Shown: positions 8,114-15,783, numbered from the stretch's first letter. The stretch: DNA of 42,276 nucleotides from Nitrososphaerota archaeon (GCA_031256395.1 JAIRQQ010000128.1:1-42276), one strand, 5' to 3'. Numbers and translations are program-made. Notes: generated by a model not told the origin, from the sequence alone.

Positions 8114-9295
8114 TTATTGATCGATTAGACTCTTTGCGCCTCTTAGCAAGGGCTCGGCTACGTTGAGTCCGGTTGCGAGTCGGGTGTTTTCCCAGAATTC
8201 GGGACAGGAATTGGCTTCATGAAACACCAAAGCCTCGCTGTTGGTTTGTAGGTTTTCTTCGATTATGTTTTTAATATTTTCGTAAGCAGAAGTGCGCTTA
8301 TATGTCATAAATTGAGATTCAAGCTGAGTGTTCCAAGCTTGGAAATTAGTAAGGCGGGTGTCATCTTTTTTAATTTTTTGCACTGCACCCCAGGCGTCTG
8401 CGGCTAAATCCAGCTGGGATTTAAGGTAGGCTTCATCGACATTTTTGTTTTTGCCCACATTTACCATAGCATCAAGAGCCAAAATCCAAGCTTGGCTGTC
8501 GTGGCTTAGGGTTTTGCCGCATTTTAGCGCTAAGTTCTGTACACTCTGCGGCAGTTTAGCATCAAACACTAAATTGCCCAGAAAAGTATTGGTGCGAAAG
8601 TCCTTAAACCCAGCACGTATCATAGCAATGGGGTAGCAGGCGGGTTCTTTGCCTCGTTCTTTGGAGACAATTATGCGCAAATCATAGAACCACTTCTGGA
8701 TTAATTCTTGCGCAACAACGCCAACAGGATTTATCAGACCAGGTTTGGTTTCAGCTATATTGTTTTCCAATTCTTCGCGGGTTTTAGAGAGCATAATCAT
8801 TTTGCCATGTGTTCCAGCATCGGCTTTGATAACAATACCCTCTGAGAGAGAAAGGTCCTGCTCAAAAAGATCCGCTAGATCTTTTTTGTTGTGGATTTCT
8901 TTTCCATTTTTTAGTGTGTCGGTGGCATCGCAGGGTACAAACACAGTTTTTGGGATGGGGATGCCTTCTTTGTATAGATTTAGCAGGGTGCGCAACTTGC
9001 TGTAACACATAAATTCAATTTGGGAAGAGTTTAGAGTTTTTTTGCCCAAAACCTCTAGGATATAGGAGGCTTGGAGGCGGCGGTTTTTGCTCTGGGCTCG
9101 ATTAAGAACTACTGCAGTATCTTGGAAGGTTTGGGTGTAGTCTTTACCTTTGGTTTTGGCGCTAAAGCCATCTCCGATGGAGAGGGCAATTTTACGAAAC
9201 GGGATGTAGGTTAAATCAAGACCTAGTTGTTGAGCAGTGAGTTTTATACCGTTTTCATCGCTTTCTGAGCGTTCATATAAGAGGGCAATACTCAT
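8114..9295 (-). CDS. lysX: [LysW]-aminoadipate ligase, RimK-like ATP-grasp, with extra internal segment
   Basis: A 393-residue ATP-grasp ligase that joins aminoadipate (or glutamate) to the C-terminal Glu of LysW. The N terminus (IALLYERSESDENGIK) and the central FMCYSKLRTLL, GIVIKADAGTHGKMI, KWFYDLRIIV and DFRTNTFLGN blocks match LysX. The metal-binding strand near the C terminus reads HEANSCPEF, where the usual form is ExNxTPEF. Ordinary LysX proteins have about 280 residues. Here about 75-85 extra, mostly helical residues (roughly 279-355) separate ALDAMV from the HEAN strand. The ATG at 9295 is preferred over the GTG at 9298 because GGAGG lies 7 nt upstream of it. The ligase role is well supported by its place next to lysW. 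Confidence 0.87.
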   Translation of the reverse strand: MSIALLYERSESDENGIKLTAQQLGLDLTYIPFRKIALSIGDGFSAKTKGKDYTQTFQDTAVVLNRAQSKNRRLQASYILEVLGKKTLNSSQIEFMCYSKLRTLLNLYKEGIPIPKTVFVPCDATDTLKNGKEIHNKKDLADLFEQDLSLSEGIVIKADAGTHGKMIMLSKTREELENNIAETKPGLINPVGVVAQELIQKWFYDLRIIVSKERGKEPACYPIAMIRAGFKDFRTNTFLGNLVFDAKLPQSVQNLALKCGKTLSHDSQAWILALDAMVNVGKNKNVDEAYLKSQLDLAADAWGAVQKIKKDDTRLTNFQAWNTQLESQFMTYKRTSAYENIKNIIEENLQTNSEALVFHEANSCPEFWENTRLATGLNVAEPLLRGAKSLIDQ

Positions 9296-9364
9296 CACTA
9301 GGCCTCCATTGAAAAGTTTACCTTAAAAGTGTGATTTAACAATGTGGGATAATGGAGATGTTGT

Positions 9365-9580
9365 TTATTCTCCCCAGTCTTCCCCTTCAATGGTAAGCTC
9401 TTGAAGGTCTACGCAACCGCCTTTAACTCCTTTGACTTCAAGTTCAAGGCCGCAACCGGGACAACTCAGAATTTCGCCTTCTTCAATATCAGAAGGAACG
9501 TCAAGCTCTGCATCACAATCAGGACATTTTGATTTAGATATAGTCTTTACCTCATCTGGTTGATTTGCTTGTTTAATCAT
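9365..9580 (-). CDS. lysW: LysW amino-group carrier protein
   Basis: A 71-residue acidic carrier protein. A zinc-ribbon-like pair of CPDC and CPGC motifs (residues 19-22 and 40-43) is followed by an acidic tail ending in EDWGE. Its terminal Glu is the attachment site in this family. Intermediates of lysine synthesis travel bound to it. The usual length is about 55; the first 17 residues here are an extension and may be a mis-set start, though no better start codon is evident. A TATA-like TTTAAAAG on the minus strand (9637-9644) and AGTGA before the ATG suggest this gene opens the cluster. Confidence 0.92.
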   Translation of the reverse strand: MIKQANQPDEVKTISKSKCPDCDAELDVPSDIEEGEILSCPGCGLELEVKGVKGGCVDLQELTIEGEDWGE

Positions 9581-9636
9581 TTTTTGTTCGTCACTTTATT
9601 TTTAGTTAGGAAACGTCATTGGGGTATTCCAAGAAT

Positions 9637-9644
9637 CTTTTAAA
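9637..9644 (-). promoter_or_regulatory. TATA box of the lysine cluster
   Basis: TTTAAAAG on the minus strand lies 57-64 nt upstream of the lysW ATG. With the usual archaeal spacing the start site falls near 9612, giving a leader of about 30 nt. Confidence 0.45.
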
Positions 9645-9690
9645 CATTGCGACCTATTTGTTACAACTTGGAGTTATAATGTCCCATTTG

Positions 9691-9707
9691 GTGCAAACAA
9701 AATGCAC
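9691..9707. promoter_or_regulatory. palindromic candidate Lrp/LysM operator
   Basis: GTGCA at 9691-9695 and TGCAC at 9703-9707 form a perfect inverted repeat with a 7-nt A-rich spacer. The outer bases extend it as TTGGTGCA/TGCACAAA. It lies between the divergent lysW and Lrp-like genes, just downstream of GTTATAAT (9673-9680), a TATA-like element for the regulator. Lrp/AsnC proteins commonly bind such sites and repress their own gene; the assignment is an inference from position. Confidence 0.45.
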
Positions 9708-9818
9708 AAAACACCCACAACAAACCGTCCCAAAACAACTAAAACCGCACAAAACCAGCCACCTCAGTAAAGAAAACGTTAAATTACTACCACACCAAAC
9801 AAGATATAGGCAAAAAAC

Positions 9819-10229
9819 ATGGACGAAAAAGACCGCCAAATCATAAAAACCCTAAAAGACGACGCACGAGCAGGATACGCAGACATAGGAAACAAAATCG
9901 GCCTCTCCGAGGGAGCCGTACGCAAAAGAATCAAAACACTCACCGACGAAGGTACCATCAAAAAATTCACAATCAAAATCGATACCAAAGAAAGCGCCCA
10001 AGCCATAACACTACTAGCAACCAACCCCGCATATCCCACACAAGAAGTATCCAAAACAATCCAAACAATCCCAAACATCGAAACCATCTACGAAGTAACA
10101 GGCGAATACGACATCATAGCAGTCATAACCGGAAGCAACGTCACCGAAGTAAACGAATGCATAGAAAAAATCCGACGCGTCGAAGGCATCAGAAAAACCA
10201 ACACCATGATAGTCCTAAAAAACTGGTAA
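9819..10229 (+). CDS. Lrp/AsnC-family transcriptional regulator (LysM-like)
   Basis: A 136-residue protein with an N-terminal winged helix-turn-helix (DRQIIKTLKDDARAGYADIG ... GLSEGAVRKRIKTLTDEGTI, residues 4-50). A C-terminal RAM ligand domain follows (NIETIYEVTGEYDIIAVITG and KTNTMIV). It is divergent from the lysine cluster, with a shared intergenic region that carries a palindrome. This is the arrangement of LysM, which senses lysine and controls lysW in Sulfolobus. The coding strand is strikingly A/C-rich. Role and ligand are inferred from family and position. Confidence 0.88.
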   Translation: MDEKDRQIIKTLKDDARAGYADIGNKIGLSEGAVRKRIKTLTDEGTIKKFTIKIDTKESAQAITLLATNPAYPTQEVSKTIQTIPNIETIYEVTGEYDIIAVITGSNVTEVNECIEKIRRVEGIRKTNTMIVLKNW

Positions 10230-10303
10230 CCACTCAAACAAAAAAACAAATGTGAACTTTTATAACAGGGAAACATTTTTCTCTATTTGTGAAGTGAAGA
10301 CAC

Positions 10304-10483
10304 ATGTGCGAATTTAATGTCATCTTAAACAATCAAATCCAGATAAAAGACGTAATCTACGCCAAAGTCGAAGACAATAAAGTCATTGTAAAAGACATCC
10401 TTGGAAAAGCCACAGAGTTCACAGGTTGCAAAATCATCGAAGTTGATGTGCCCAACGCACGCCTTGTTCTAACTCAAGTGTAA
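10304..10483 (+). CDS. CooT-like nickel-binding small protein
   Basis: A 59-residue ORF. The protein begins MCEFNVIL and continues through DVIYAKVEDNKVIVKDILGK, GCKIIEVDVPNARLVL. This follows the CooT family pattern: an N-terminal Met-Cys whose cysteine binds nickel at the dimer interface, and a small beta-barrel of about 60 residues. GAAGTGAAGA lies just upstream of the ATG, and TTTTATAACA about 40 nt upstream could be its TATA box. CooT is known from carbon-monoxide dehydrogenase maturation. No nickel enzyme is in this window, so the target is unknown. Confidence 0.7.
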   Translation: MCEFNVILNNQIQIKDVIYAKVEDNKVIVKDILGKATEFTGCKIIEVDVPNARLVLTQV

Positions 10484-10522
10484 ATTCAAAAAAATAGACA
10501 CCCTAGAAGTAAAGTTAACGAT

Positions 10523-11227
10523 ATGTTAACTATACAGACTTTTTTAGTAATGAAAAATAATAATCAAAAATTTGAAACCGATCTTACCAGCCTTTTGGAC
10601 AGAATAGCTTCTGGAGTCCAACCCTACGTAGCAAACAGCCTAGACCAACTCAAAAACTGGCTTGTAGAGCTACATAGAGAAAACATTGTAAAAATTAACC
10701 ATTCCGTCATGGAGCTGGTATGTGCCAAGTATTTAATTGAAAAAAACTATGACATCCAACTCGAATATCCCCTAAATGAGCTTTTAACCTGCGACTTGTA
10801 CGGCACAAAAGGCTTAGGCAACCTGGTGGTAGAAATAGAAACCGGTTTCATACCCCCCGAGAATGCTCTTGCACCATTAACCTATACTACAGCACGATTG
10901 GCAAGTAAAATTGTACGCTATAGCGGCTTTACAGGCAAGTTTGCTTTAGGTGTGCCGCCGCACTATATTTTGCCTTTTCCTAACACCTTTGCCAAGCCTC
11001 CGCGGATGCGTACCAAACAAGAAATCCAAGCCATAAAAGCGCTCTGTGATGCGTACTATCAAAAGCCGCCTGTAACTCTTGAGGGCATTCGTAATGCACG
11101 CATTCAGGAAATATACATAATTGATGTGGATCATGGTTTGGTGCAAGAAATTGATCCTGAGACCTACTTAGATAGGGCAATGCAAAAAGGGGTCAGCTAT
11201 AACTACCTAACAGCACATGTAGGGTAG
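10523..11227 (+). CDS. conserved hypothetical protein with PD-(D/E)XK-like pattern
   Basis: A 234-residue protein with no confident family name. The middle reads MELVCAKYLIEKNYDIQLEYPL, then TCDLYG, then NLVVEIETG (residues 62-107). This order of a helix with Glu, a strand with Asp and a strand with E-x-E resembles the PD-(D/E)XK nuclease core, although the usual Lys is missing. A conserved-looking block follows (PLTYTTARLASKIVRYSG). An alternative start is the ATG at residue 10. The hexamer GTTAAC occurs at 10514-10519 and again at 10525-10530 across the start codon. Function is unknown. Confidence 0.65.
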   Translation: MLTIQTFLVMKNNNQKFETDLTSLLDRIASGVQPYVANSLDQLKNWLVELHRENIVKINHSVMELVCAKYLIEKNYDIQLEYPLNELLTCDLYGTKGLGNLVVEIETGFIPPENALAPLTYTTARLASKIVRYSGFTGKFALGVPPHYILPFPNTFAKPPRMRTKQEIQAIKALCDAYYQKPPVTLEGIRNARIQEIYIIDVDHGLVQEIDPETYLDRAMQKGVSYNYLTAHVG

Positions 11228-11243
11228 GATAAAGCGGGTTTGC

Positions 11244-11498
11244 ATGACGTTTTATGTTTACATACTGCAGTGTTGTGATGGCAGCTACTATACGGGTTCC
11301 ACCAAAGATGTAGAGGCACGAATGCAACAACATCAAAATGGCAGAGGGGCCAGATATACCAAGTCTCATCCGCCTCAGAGTGTGGTATATCGTGAGGAGT
11401 TTAATAGCCGCAGTGCCGCAATGAAACGGGAACGGGAAATTAAAAAGCTTAGTCACCAACAAAAAGAGACGCTAATTGTTGAACAGAGTAAAAAATAA
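11244..11498 (+). CDS. GIY-YIG domain protein (UPF0213-like)
   Basis: An 84-residue protein made of a single GIY-YIG nuclease-like domain: FYVYILQCCDGSYYTGSTKDVEARMQQH gives the GIY and YIG strands and the catalytic Arg. The RYTKSHPP and AAMKREREIKKLS blocks, with the metal-binding Glu, follow. This matches small YhbQ/UPF0213 proteins, whose role in the cell is poorly known but may involve DNA. It lies 16 nt after the preceding gene in the same orientation. Confidence 0.85.
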   Translation: MTFYVYILQCCDGSYYTGSTKDVEARMQQHQNGRGARYTKSHPPQSVVYREEFNSRSAAMKREREIKKLSHQQKETLIVEQSKK

Positions 11499-11577
11499 CG
11501 ACTAAATGTTGCTGCTATCAAACAACAGCATAGATTCATAGCACCGGCATGACCCTTAAGAATTTGAGGTTTTATCT

Positions 11578-11808
11578 TTGACTTCTAATTTAAATCAGAA
11601 TTTTTCTGGAGAACCCAATCATACATCGGGCCATGACCCTGCAATAGTATCAATAAAGGAAAATATGTACATGTGTCCCGAATGTGGCAAAATGTTTACC
11701 ATCAAAGACGCCGCAGAACAACATCTTCACGGGGTCCACTTGGAACACTTACGCAAGATGCATCAAGAAGTTCACGGTAAAGACGTTGTAGGACAGCACA
11801 TAGGATAG
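11578..11808 (+). CDS. small C2H2-type zinc-finger protein
   Basis: A 76-residue protein with one C2H2 finger: CPECGKMF near residues 33-40 and the histidines of EQHLHGVH near 49-54. A disordered N-terminal part precedes it and a short basic helix follows. The TTG start is supported by GAGGT 8 nt upstream (11565-11569). An ATG at 11656 or 11665, after AAAGGAAAA, would give only the finger. Single-finger proteins of this size are common in archaea and often bind DNA or protein. It is convergent with the cysteine-rich gene. Confidence 0.65.
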   Translation: MTSNLNQNFSGEPNHTSGHDPAIVSIKENMYMCPECGKMFTIKDAAEQHLHGVHLEHLRKMHQEVHGKDVVGQHIG

Positions 11809-11843
11809 CTACGTTAGCTAACTAAGAAAGGTTTCAATTTTTT
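11807..11843 (+). terminator. putative transcription terminator after the zinc-finger gene
   Basis: The repeated palindrome TAGCTA (11807-11812 and 11816-11821) is followed by a run of seven T (11837-11843). This fits T-rich archaeal termination, and the region lies between convergent genes. Confidence 0.35.
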
Positions 11844-12385
11844 TATCGGGTCATTTCGCGGCAGGCTTCTGCGCATCGTCTACAGGTACTGGCACATTCT
11901 TTCATGAAATCTTCTTCAAACTTGTCACAGTCATCGCCGCATTCATCGCAGATATCAGCGCATATACCGCAGGTTTGGGGGTAGTAGGTAGAGTTTCGGA
12001 GCATAAAGTCGGCGTTGATGTTGCAGATTTTTGCACAGTCCATAAGCAGATTGATGTGTTTGGATTCAGCATGTTTACCGCCCATAGTTAAGCATCGCAG
12101 TGTGGTTTCAGTGCAGGTTTGATAACAGTCTATGGAGTCTTGGATGCCTTCGCGGACTTCATCACTATTCATCATCTCGGAGCTTTGGATGTCTTCAAGA
12201 TCGGCCATGGTTCCAGCCATGCGTCCAGTCATGGGGGATTGGTTTTCGGTCCATCCTTCATCAATGTCTTCTTGAGTCTGTACTTCGGTGTGGTCTTGTT
12301 TAGCATAGCTGTGGGTGTCCATAGAGATTTCTTTGATGTAATCAGGCTGTTTGCTATAGCTTTCGTTTTTGTAGGGTTTTGACAC
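11843..12385 (-). CDS. cysteine-rich four-helix-bundle protein (DUF326/Csp copper-storage type)
   Basis: A 180-residue protein. The first 80 residues are polar and probably disordered. The C-terminal 100 residues carry 14 cysteines arranged as CxxxC and CxxC pairs on helices (DCYQTC, MDCAKIC, TCGICADICDECGDDC, ECASTCRRCAEAC), the pattern of DUF326/copper-storage (Csp) four-helix bundles. Such proteins hold many Cu(I) ions inside the bundle. No signal peptide is seen, so it is likely cytosolic. The GTG start is supported by GGTGA 6 nt upstream. Metal storage is inferred from the family. Confidence 0.75.
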   Translation of the reverse strand: MSKPYKNESYSKQPDYIKEISMDTHSYAKQDHTEVQTQEDIDEGWTENQSPMTGRMAGTMADLEDIQSSEMMNSDEVREGIQDSIDCYQTCTETTLRCLTMGGKHAESKHINLLMDCAKICNINADFMLRNSTYYPQTCGICADICDECGDDCDKFEEDFMKECASTCRRCAEACREMTR

Positions 12386-12509
12386 GTTTCTTCACCCCCT
12401 AACTTTTCTTTGGCGGTAATTTAAGAATATGTGAGTGTAAAACTGAACCAACATAACACTAGAAAAAGTATAAAAAACTGCTAAAAACAGCTAGTTTTTA
12501 GCATACGGA

Positions 12510-13403
12510 TTATTTTTTGGGTAACAGTTCGTTTAGTTCATAGCTTGCGCCGCAAACGACAGTGTCTGCACCGCCATAGTACACAAGGACTTGGTTGTCA
12601 AGCACTATGTTGCCGCAGCTAAACACTACGTTGGGTACATCGCCTATGCATTCATAGTCTTTGCAAGGTGTTAGAATGGGCTGCTCAGTGCGATAGAGAA
12701 TGTTTTCGGGGTTGGTTTTATCAAGCAATGCGGCGCCTAGTGAGTAGTGTTTGTTTGCGTCTACGCCATGGTAGATGAATAGGTAGCCTTCGTTGAGTTC
12801 TATGGGTGTTCCTGCGGCTCCGATTTTTAGGCTGTCCCACATTTTGTCGCGGGGTTCCATGATGGATTTGAAGCTGTGCCATTTTTTGAGATCCTCTGAG
12901 TAGGCGATGCAGATGCTGGGTTCGATGCGGTGGAACATAACATAGTTGTTGTTGATTTTGTTGGGTAGAAGAACAGCGTCTTTGTTGCGAACACCTGGGA
13001 ATGGCAGGATGCGTTCTTGCCAGTTCCAGTTTTGGTTAACAAAGTCGTGGATGTTTATGGAGGTTAGTGCGATTTGGAAAATTATGGGGAAGTCATGATT
13101 GCGAAAAGCGGTGTAGGCCATGTAGCATTGATTATCAATTAGGGTTAAGCGGGGGTCTTCACAGCCGTCGCGTTCTGCATAGTTGGTTGGGCTAAAGATG
13201 GGTGTATCGAAGCGTTCTTTGATGGTGAAACCGTCATTTGAGGTAGCTAAACCGAGGCGTGAGATGTTGTCTTTGCCTTGGGCCCGATATACCAGATACA
13301 CCAATCCATCACGATAGATTGCAGCCGCGTTGAAAACTGAGCGCGATTGCCAAGAACTATCCGATATTGGCGCTAGTATGGGATTATGTATAAAACGATT
13401 CAT
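12510..13403 (-). CDS. glycoside hydrolase family 130 protein (mannoside phosphorylase type), copy 1
   Basis: A 297-residue five-bladed beta-propeller protein. The GH130 signatures are present: NPILAPI, SVFNAAAIYRDGLVYLVYRA, DGCEDPRL with the likely acid Asp, FPGVRNKDAVLLP, YVMFHRIEPSI, IYHGVD and YYGGADTVV. Family members phosphorolyse beta-mannosides; relatives run in the synthetic direction. The ATG at 13403 is chosen over an upstream GTG at 13499 because it begins at the conserved N terminus, has GGGAGAAGGG just before it, and a TATA-like TTTATAT lies on the minus strand near 13447-13453. It is a close paralogue of the protein at 16264 and is divergent from the GT4 gene. Confidence 0.88.
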   Translation of the reverse strand: MNRFIHNPILAPISDSSWQSRSVFNAAAIYRDGLVYLVYRAQGKDNISRLGLATSNDGFTIKERFDTPIFSPTNYAERDGCEDPRLTLIDNQCYMAYTAFRNHDFPIIFQIALTSINIHDFVNQNWNWQERILPFPGVRNKDAVLLPNKINNNYVMFHRIEPSICIAYSEDLKKWHSFKSIMEPRDKMWDSLKIGAAGTPIELNEGYLFIYHGVDANKHYSLGAALLDKTNPENILYRTEQPILTPCKDYECIGDVPNVVFSCGNIVLDNQVLVYYGGADTVVCGASYELNELLPKK

Positions 13404-13559
13404 AAACCCTTCTCCCTTCGAACTCATCAACGTACAGAGGCAACATATAAACTTGATGCAAAATGTGTTGAAAAATCGCCTGTGATTGGCAGAACACAAT
13501 CACATTGGCTTAAAGCAAGCCGAACCATATTTTACGATGTGACTTGTTTGGCAAAGTAT

Positions 13560-14786
13560 ATGCTAGGCGACCCTGCGCTGACAGGAGTTAGAAAAGTTGC
13601 ATATGTGAGCACCTTTCCACCTCGAAAGTGCGGCATAGCGACTTTTACATCCGATTTAGTTAATGCTATAACTTGTTTAAACAAATTATACGACCAACGA
13701 GTCATCTCCATTGATGGTCGCCATCTCTTCAAACCTGCCTGTGAGGCTATGGAGCATAAAATTGGCAGAGATTTTTTGGATGACTATGTGCTTATGGCAG
13801 ATTTTCTAAATCAGTCCTCAGTTGAGGTAGTAAATATTCAACATGAATTTGGCATTTTTGGAGGCGAAGCAGGCGAATACATCGGTGCGTTTTTAGATCA
13901 GCTAAACCGTCCTGTTGCCACCACCCTTCACACAGTCTTGCCAAATTTTGAGAATAAATCCAAAGCGGTCTTTAGTAAAATTGTTGAGAAAAGCACCGCT
14001 TTAGTTGTTTTAAATGAAACCACCCGCACCCTTATCAGACAATATGGGGTTCCAGCAAAAAAAGTAAAGCTAATTCCACATGGCTGTCCAGATTTGCCTT
14101 TGGTGCCTAGTGCCAAAGCTAAACCGAAATTGGGCTTGCAAAATAAGGTGGTACTTTCCACCTTTGGACTACTGAGTAAGGGCAAAGGTATCGAGCAGGT
14201 TATTTCAGCTCTGCCCAAGATCATAAAAAAAGAACCCCGCCTGGTCTACTATGTTTTAGGAGTTACCCACCCCCAAGTTAAAAAAAACGAGGGCGAAGCC
14301 TATCGCAATATGCTCCATGACATGGTCAAAAGATTAGGACTTGGGGGACATGTACGGTTTCTCAATCGCTTCCTCACTAAACCCGAACTCTATGACTATC
14401 TCCAAGCAACTGATGTCTACATTACACCCTATGTTTCACCCAATCAGATAAGCAGCGGGGCATTAGTGAATGCCCTAGCAGCTGGAAAAGCGGTAGTATC
14501 CACACCATATCTTCATGCCATAGAAGCTCTGGGTGGAGGACGAGGGGTTTTTTGCAGGTTTAACGATTCGGACTCTATAGCAGAACGCGTGGTTGAGATT
14601 ATTGAAAACCCGGCATTGCGAGAATCGTTGGAGCAAAAAGCCTACGAGTATAGTCGGAAATTTACTTGGCAATCGGTTGCCAAAAAATATCTCAGATTAT
14701 TTAATGAGTTAACACAACAAATGGAGGAGAAAAATTATTCACCAACTACCCCCCCTAAAAATCGATTATCTCCAAGCCTTCACTGA
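13560..14786 (+). CDS. GT4-family glycosyltransferase
   Basis: About 408 residues with a GT-B fold. The N-terminal domain starts at VAYVSTFPPRKCGIATFT and includes NIQHEFGIFGGEAGEY. The C-terminal domain includes the loop STFGLLSKGKG, YVLGVTHP and the sugar-nucleotide site YVSPNQISSGALVNALAAGKAVVSTPY. The ORF is open from an ATG at 13386, but that part overlaps the divergent GH130 gene. ATG 13560 is more likely, with CATATTTTAC near 13526 as a TATA element. In many bacteria this GT type is fused to the domain encoded next. Here the last 20 residues read into another frame and end at 14786, overlapping the downstream gene. Confidence 0.82.
   Translation: MLGDPALTGVRKVAYVSTFPPRKCGIATFTSDLVNAITCLNKLYDQRVISIDGRHLFKPACEAMEHKIGRDFLDDYVLMADFLNQSSVEVVNIQHEFGIFGGEAGEYIGAFLDQLNRPVATTLHTVLPNFENKSKAVFSKIVEKSTALVVLNETTRTLIRQYGVPAKKVKLIPHGCPDLPLVPSAKAKPKLGLQNKVVLSTFGLLSKGKGIEQVISALPKIIKKEPRLVYYVLGVTHPQVKKNEGEAYRNMLHDMVKRLGLGGHVRFLNRFLTKPELYDYLQATDVYITPYVSPNQISSGALVNALAAGKAVVSTPYLHAIEALGGGRGVFCRFNDSDSIAERVVEIIENPALRESLEQKAYEYSRKFTWQSVAKKYLRLFNELTQQMEEKNYSPTTPPKNRLSPSLH
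14723..14739 (+). promoter_or_regulatory. Shine-Dalgarno site with two possible ATT starts
   Basis: GGAGG at 14723-14727 is followed by ATT at 14734 (6-nt spacing) and ATT at 14737 (9-nt spacing), both in frame with the downstream barrel protein. That frame has no ATG, GTG or TTG between its upstream stop (14710) and the TTG at 14869, which lies inside a conserved motif. Confidence 0.5.
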
Positions 14787-15783
14787 TGATACGGGCATTT
14801 TTCAGCATGCCAAATATAGTATCCCCAAAAGAGGCGAGGGATATACCACTGATGATAATGCGCGTGCTTTGATTGCTGTTGTTAAATATCAACAGCTAAA
14901 AAATAGCGCTGAGTTGACTCCGCTTGTAAGGGTTTATTTGTCGTTTCTCAACCATATGCAAAAGCCTGATGGGGGGTTTCATAACTATCTGAGTTATGAG
15001 CGGACCTATTTGGATATGGAGGGCTCAGAGGATTCGGCTGGGCGGGCGCTTTGGGCGTGTGGGTGTACGCTTAATTCGTCGGTGTCACATGAGTTGCGGC
15101 TGGTTGCTAGGGATCTTTTTGAGCGGGGGTTGTCGATGCGGGGAAAGGCGGTTTGTCTTAGGTTTCATGCTGCGTTGCTTTTGGGGTTGTATGAGTATTA
15201 TCAGGTTGTGGCGGAGACTTATGTGCGGGAATTTGCAAAAGAGTTGGGGGATATTTTTGTTCAGCGATTTCAAGATCAGGCGAAAGAGGATTGGGAGTGG
15301 TTTGAGCCTTATTTGACCTATGATAATGCGCGGTTGCCTCAGGCGCTTTTTGCGGCTTATCGGTTGGTTGGGGAGCCACAGTTTTTAGAGGTTGCTGAGC
15401 GGTCAATGGGGTTTTTGCTTAAAACGCAGATGGTAAATGATGTTTTTGTGCCCATTGGTAATGATGGGTGGTATAGTCGGGGTGGTAAGCGGCCGCTCTA
15501 TGATCAGCAGCCCTTGGAGGCGGCGGCGACTGTGGAGGCGGCGGTGGATGGGTATTATGTTACTAAAAAGCGGGGTTATCTTGAGGCGGCGGAGAGTGCG
15601 TTTGGATGGTTTTTGGGTAGAAATACTCGGGGGGTTATGGTGTATAATCCTCAGACGGGTGGGTGTTATGATGGTGTAGCTGAGCAGTGTGTTAATCTTA
15701 ATCAGGGTGCGGAGTCGTCTGTTTGTTATCTTTTAGCTCGGCTTAAGCTTGAGGAAGTTTGGCAGGGAGTTTTATCAGAATGA
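14734..15783 (+). CDS. alpha/alpha-barrel protein linked to GT4 glycosyltransferases
   Basis: About 349 residues, mostly helical with repeated A-A-F-G/AAESAF-type helices, like an (alpha/alpha)6 glycosidase or epimerase barrel. The N-terminal part DYLQAFTDDTGIFQHA ... IPKRGEGYTTDDNARAL is, to my knowledge, a signature found in bacteria directly after a GT4 domain in one polypeptide. The first standard start (TTG 14869) would remove this signature, so translation probably begins at ATT 14734/14737 behind GGAGG. A programmed or artefactual frameshift at the C7 run (14749-14755), which would join it to the GT4 protein, is the alternative. From about 14930 onward the coding strand becomes strongly G/T-rich. 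Function is probably tied to glycan synthesis with the neighbouring enzymes. Confidence 0.7.
   Translation: MIHQLPPLKIDYLQAFTDDTGIFQHAKYSIPKRGEGYTTDDNARALIAVVKYQQLKNSAELTPLVRVYLSFLNHMQKPDGGFHNYLSYERTYLDMEGSEDSAGRALWACGCTLNSSVSHELRLVARDLFERGLSMRGKAVCLRFHAALLLGLYEYYQVVAETYVREFAKELGDIFVQRFQDQAKEDWEWFEPYLTYDNARLPQALFAAYRLVGEPQFLEVAERSMGFLLKTQMVNDVFVPIGNDGWYSRGGKRPLYDQQPLEAAATVEAAVDGYYVTKKRGYLEAAESAFGWFLGRNTRGVMVYNPQTGGCYDGVAEQCVNLNQGAESSVCYLLARLKLEEVWQGVLSE

Noticed and set aside
9619-9846. A 75-codon open frame between lysW and the Lrp-like gene
   Set aside because: It covers the promoter and palindrome, overlaps the regulator start and has a low-complexity composition.
13404-13499. Thirty-two-residue N-terminal extension of the first GH130 protein
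   Set aside because: The Cys/Phe-rich peptide is unlike the family, and the TATA and SD elements lie inside it. ATG 13403 fits the paralogue at 16264.
13386-13559. Upstream extension of the GT4 frame to an ATG at 13386
   Set aside because: It overlaps the divergent GH130 coding start and its promoter and SD. The conserved GT4 N terminus begins only after 13590.
15158-15406. Minus-strand open frames opposite the barrel gene
   Set aside because: They are by-products of the G/T-rich coding strand and show Pro/Thr/His-rich low complexity with no family features.
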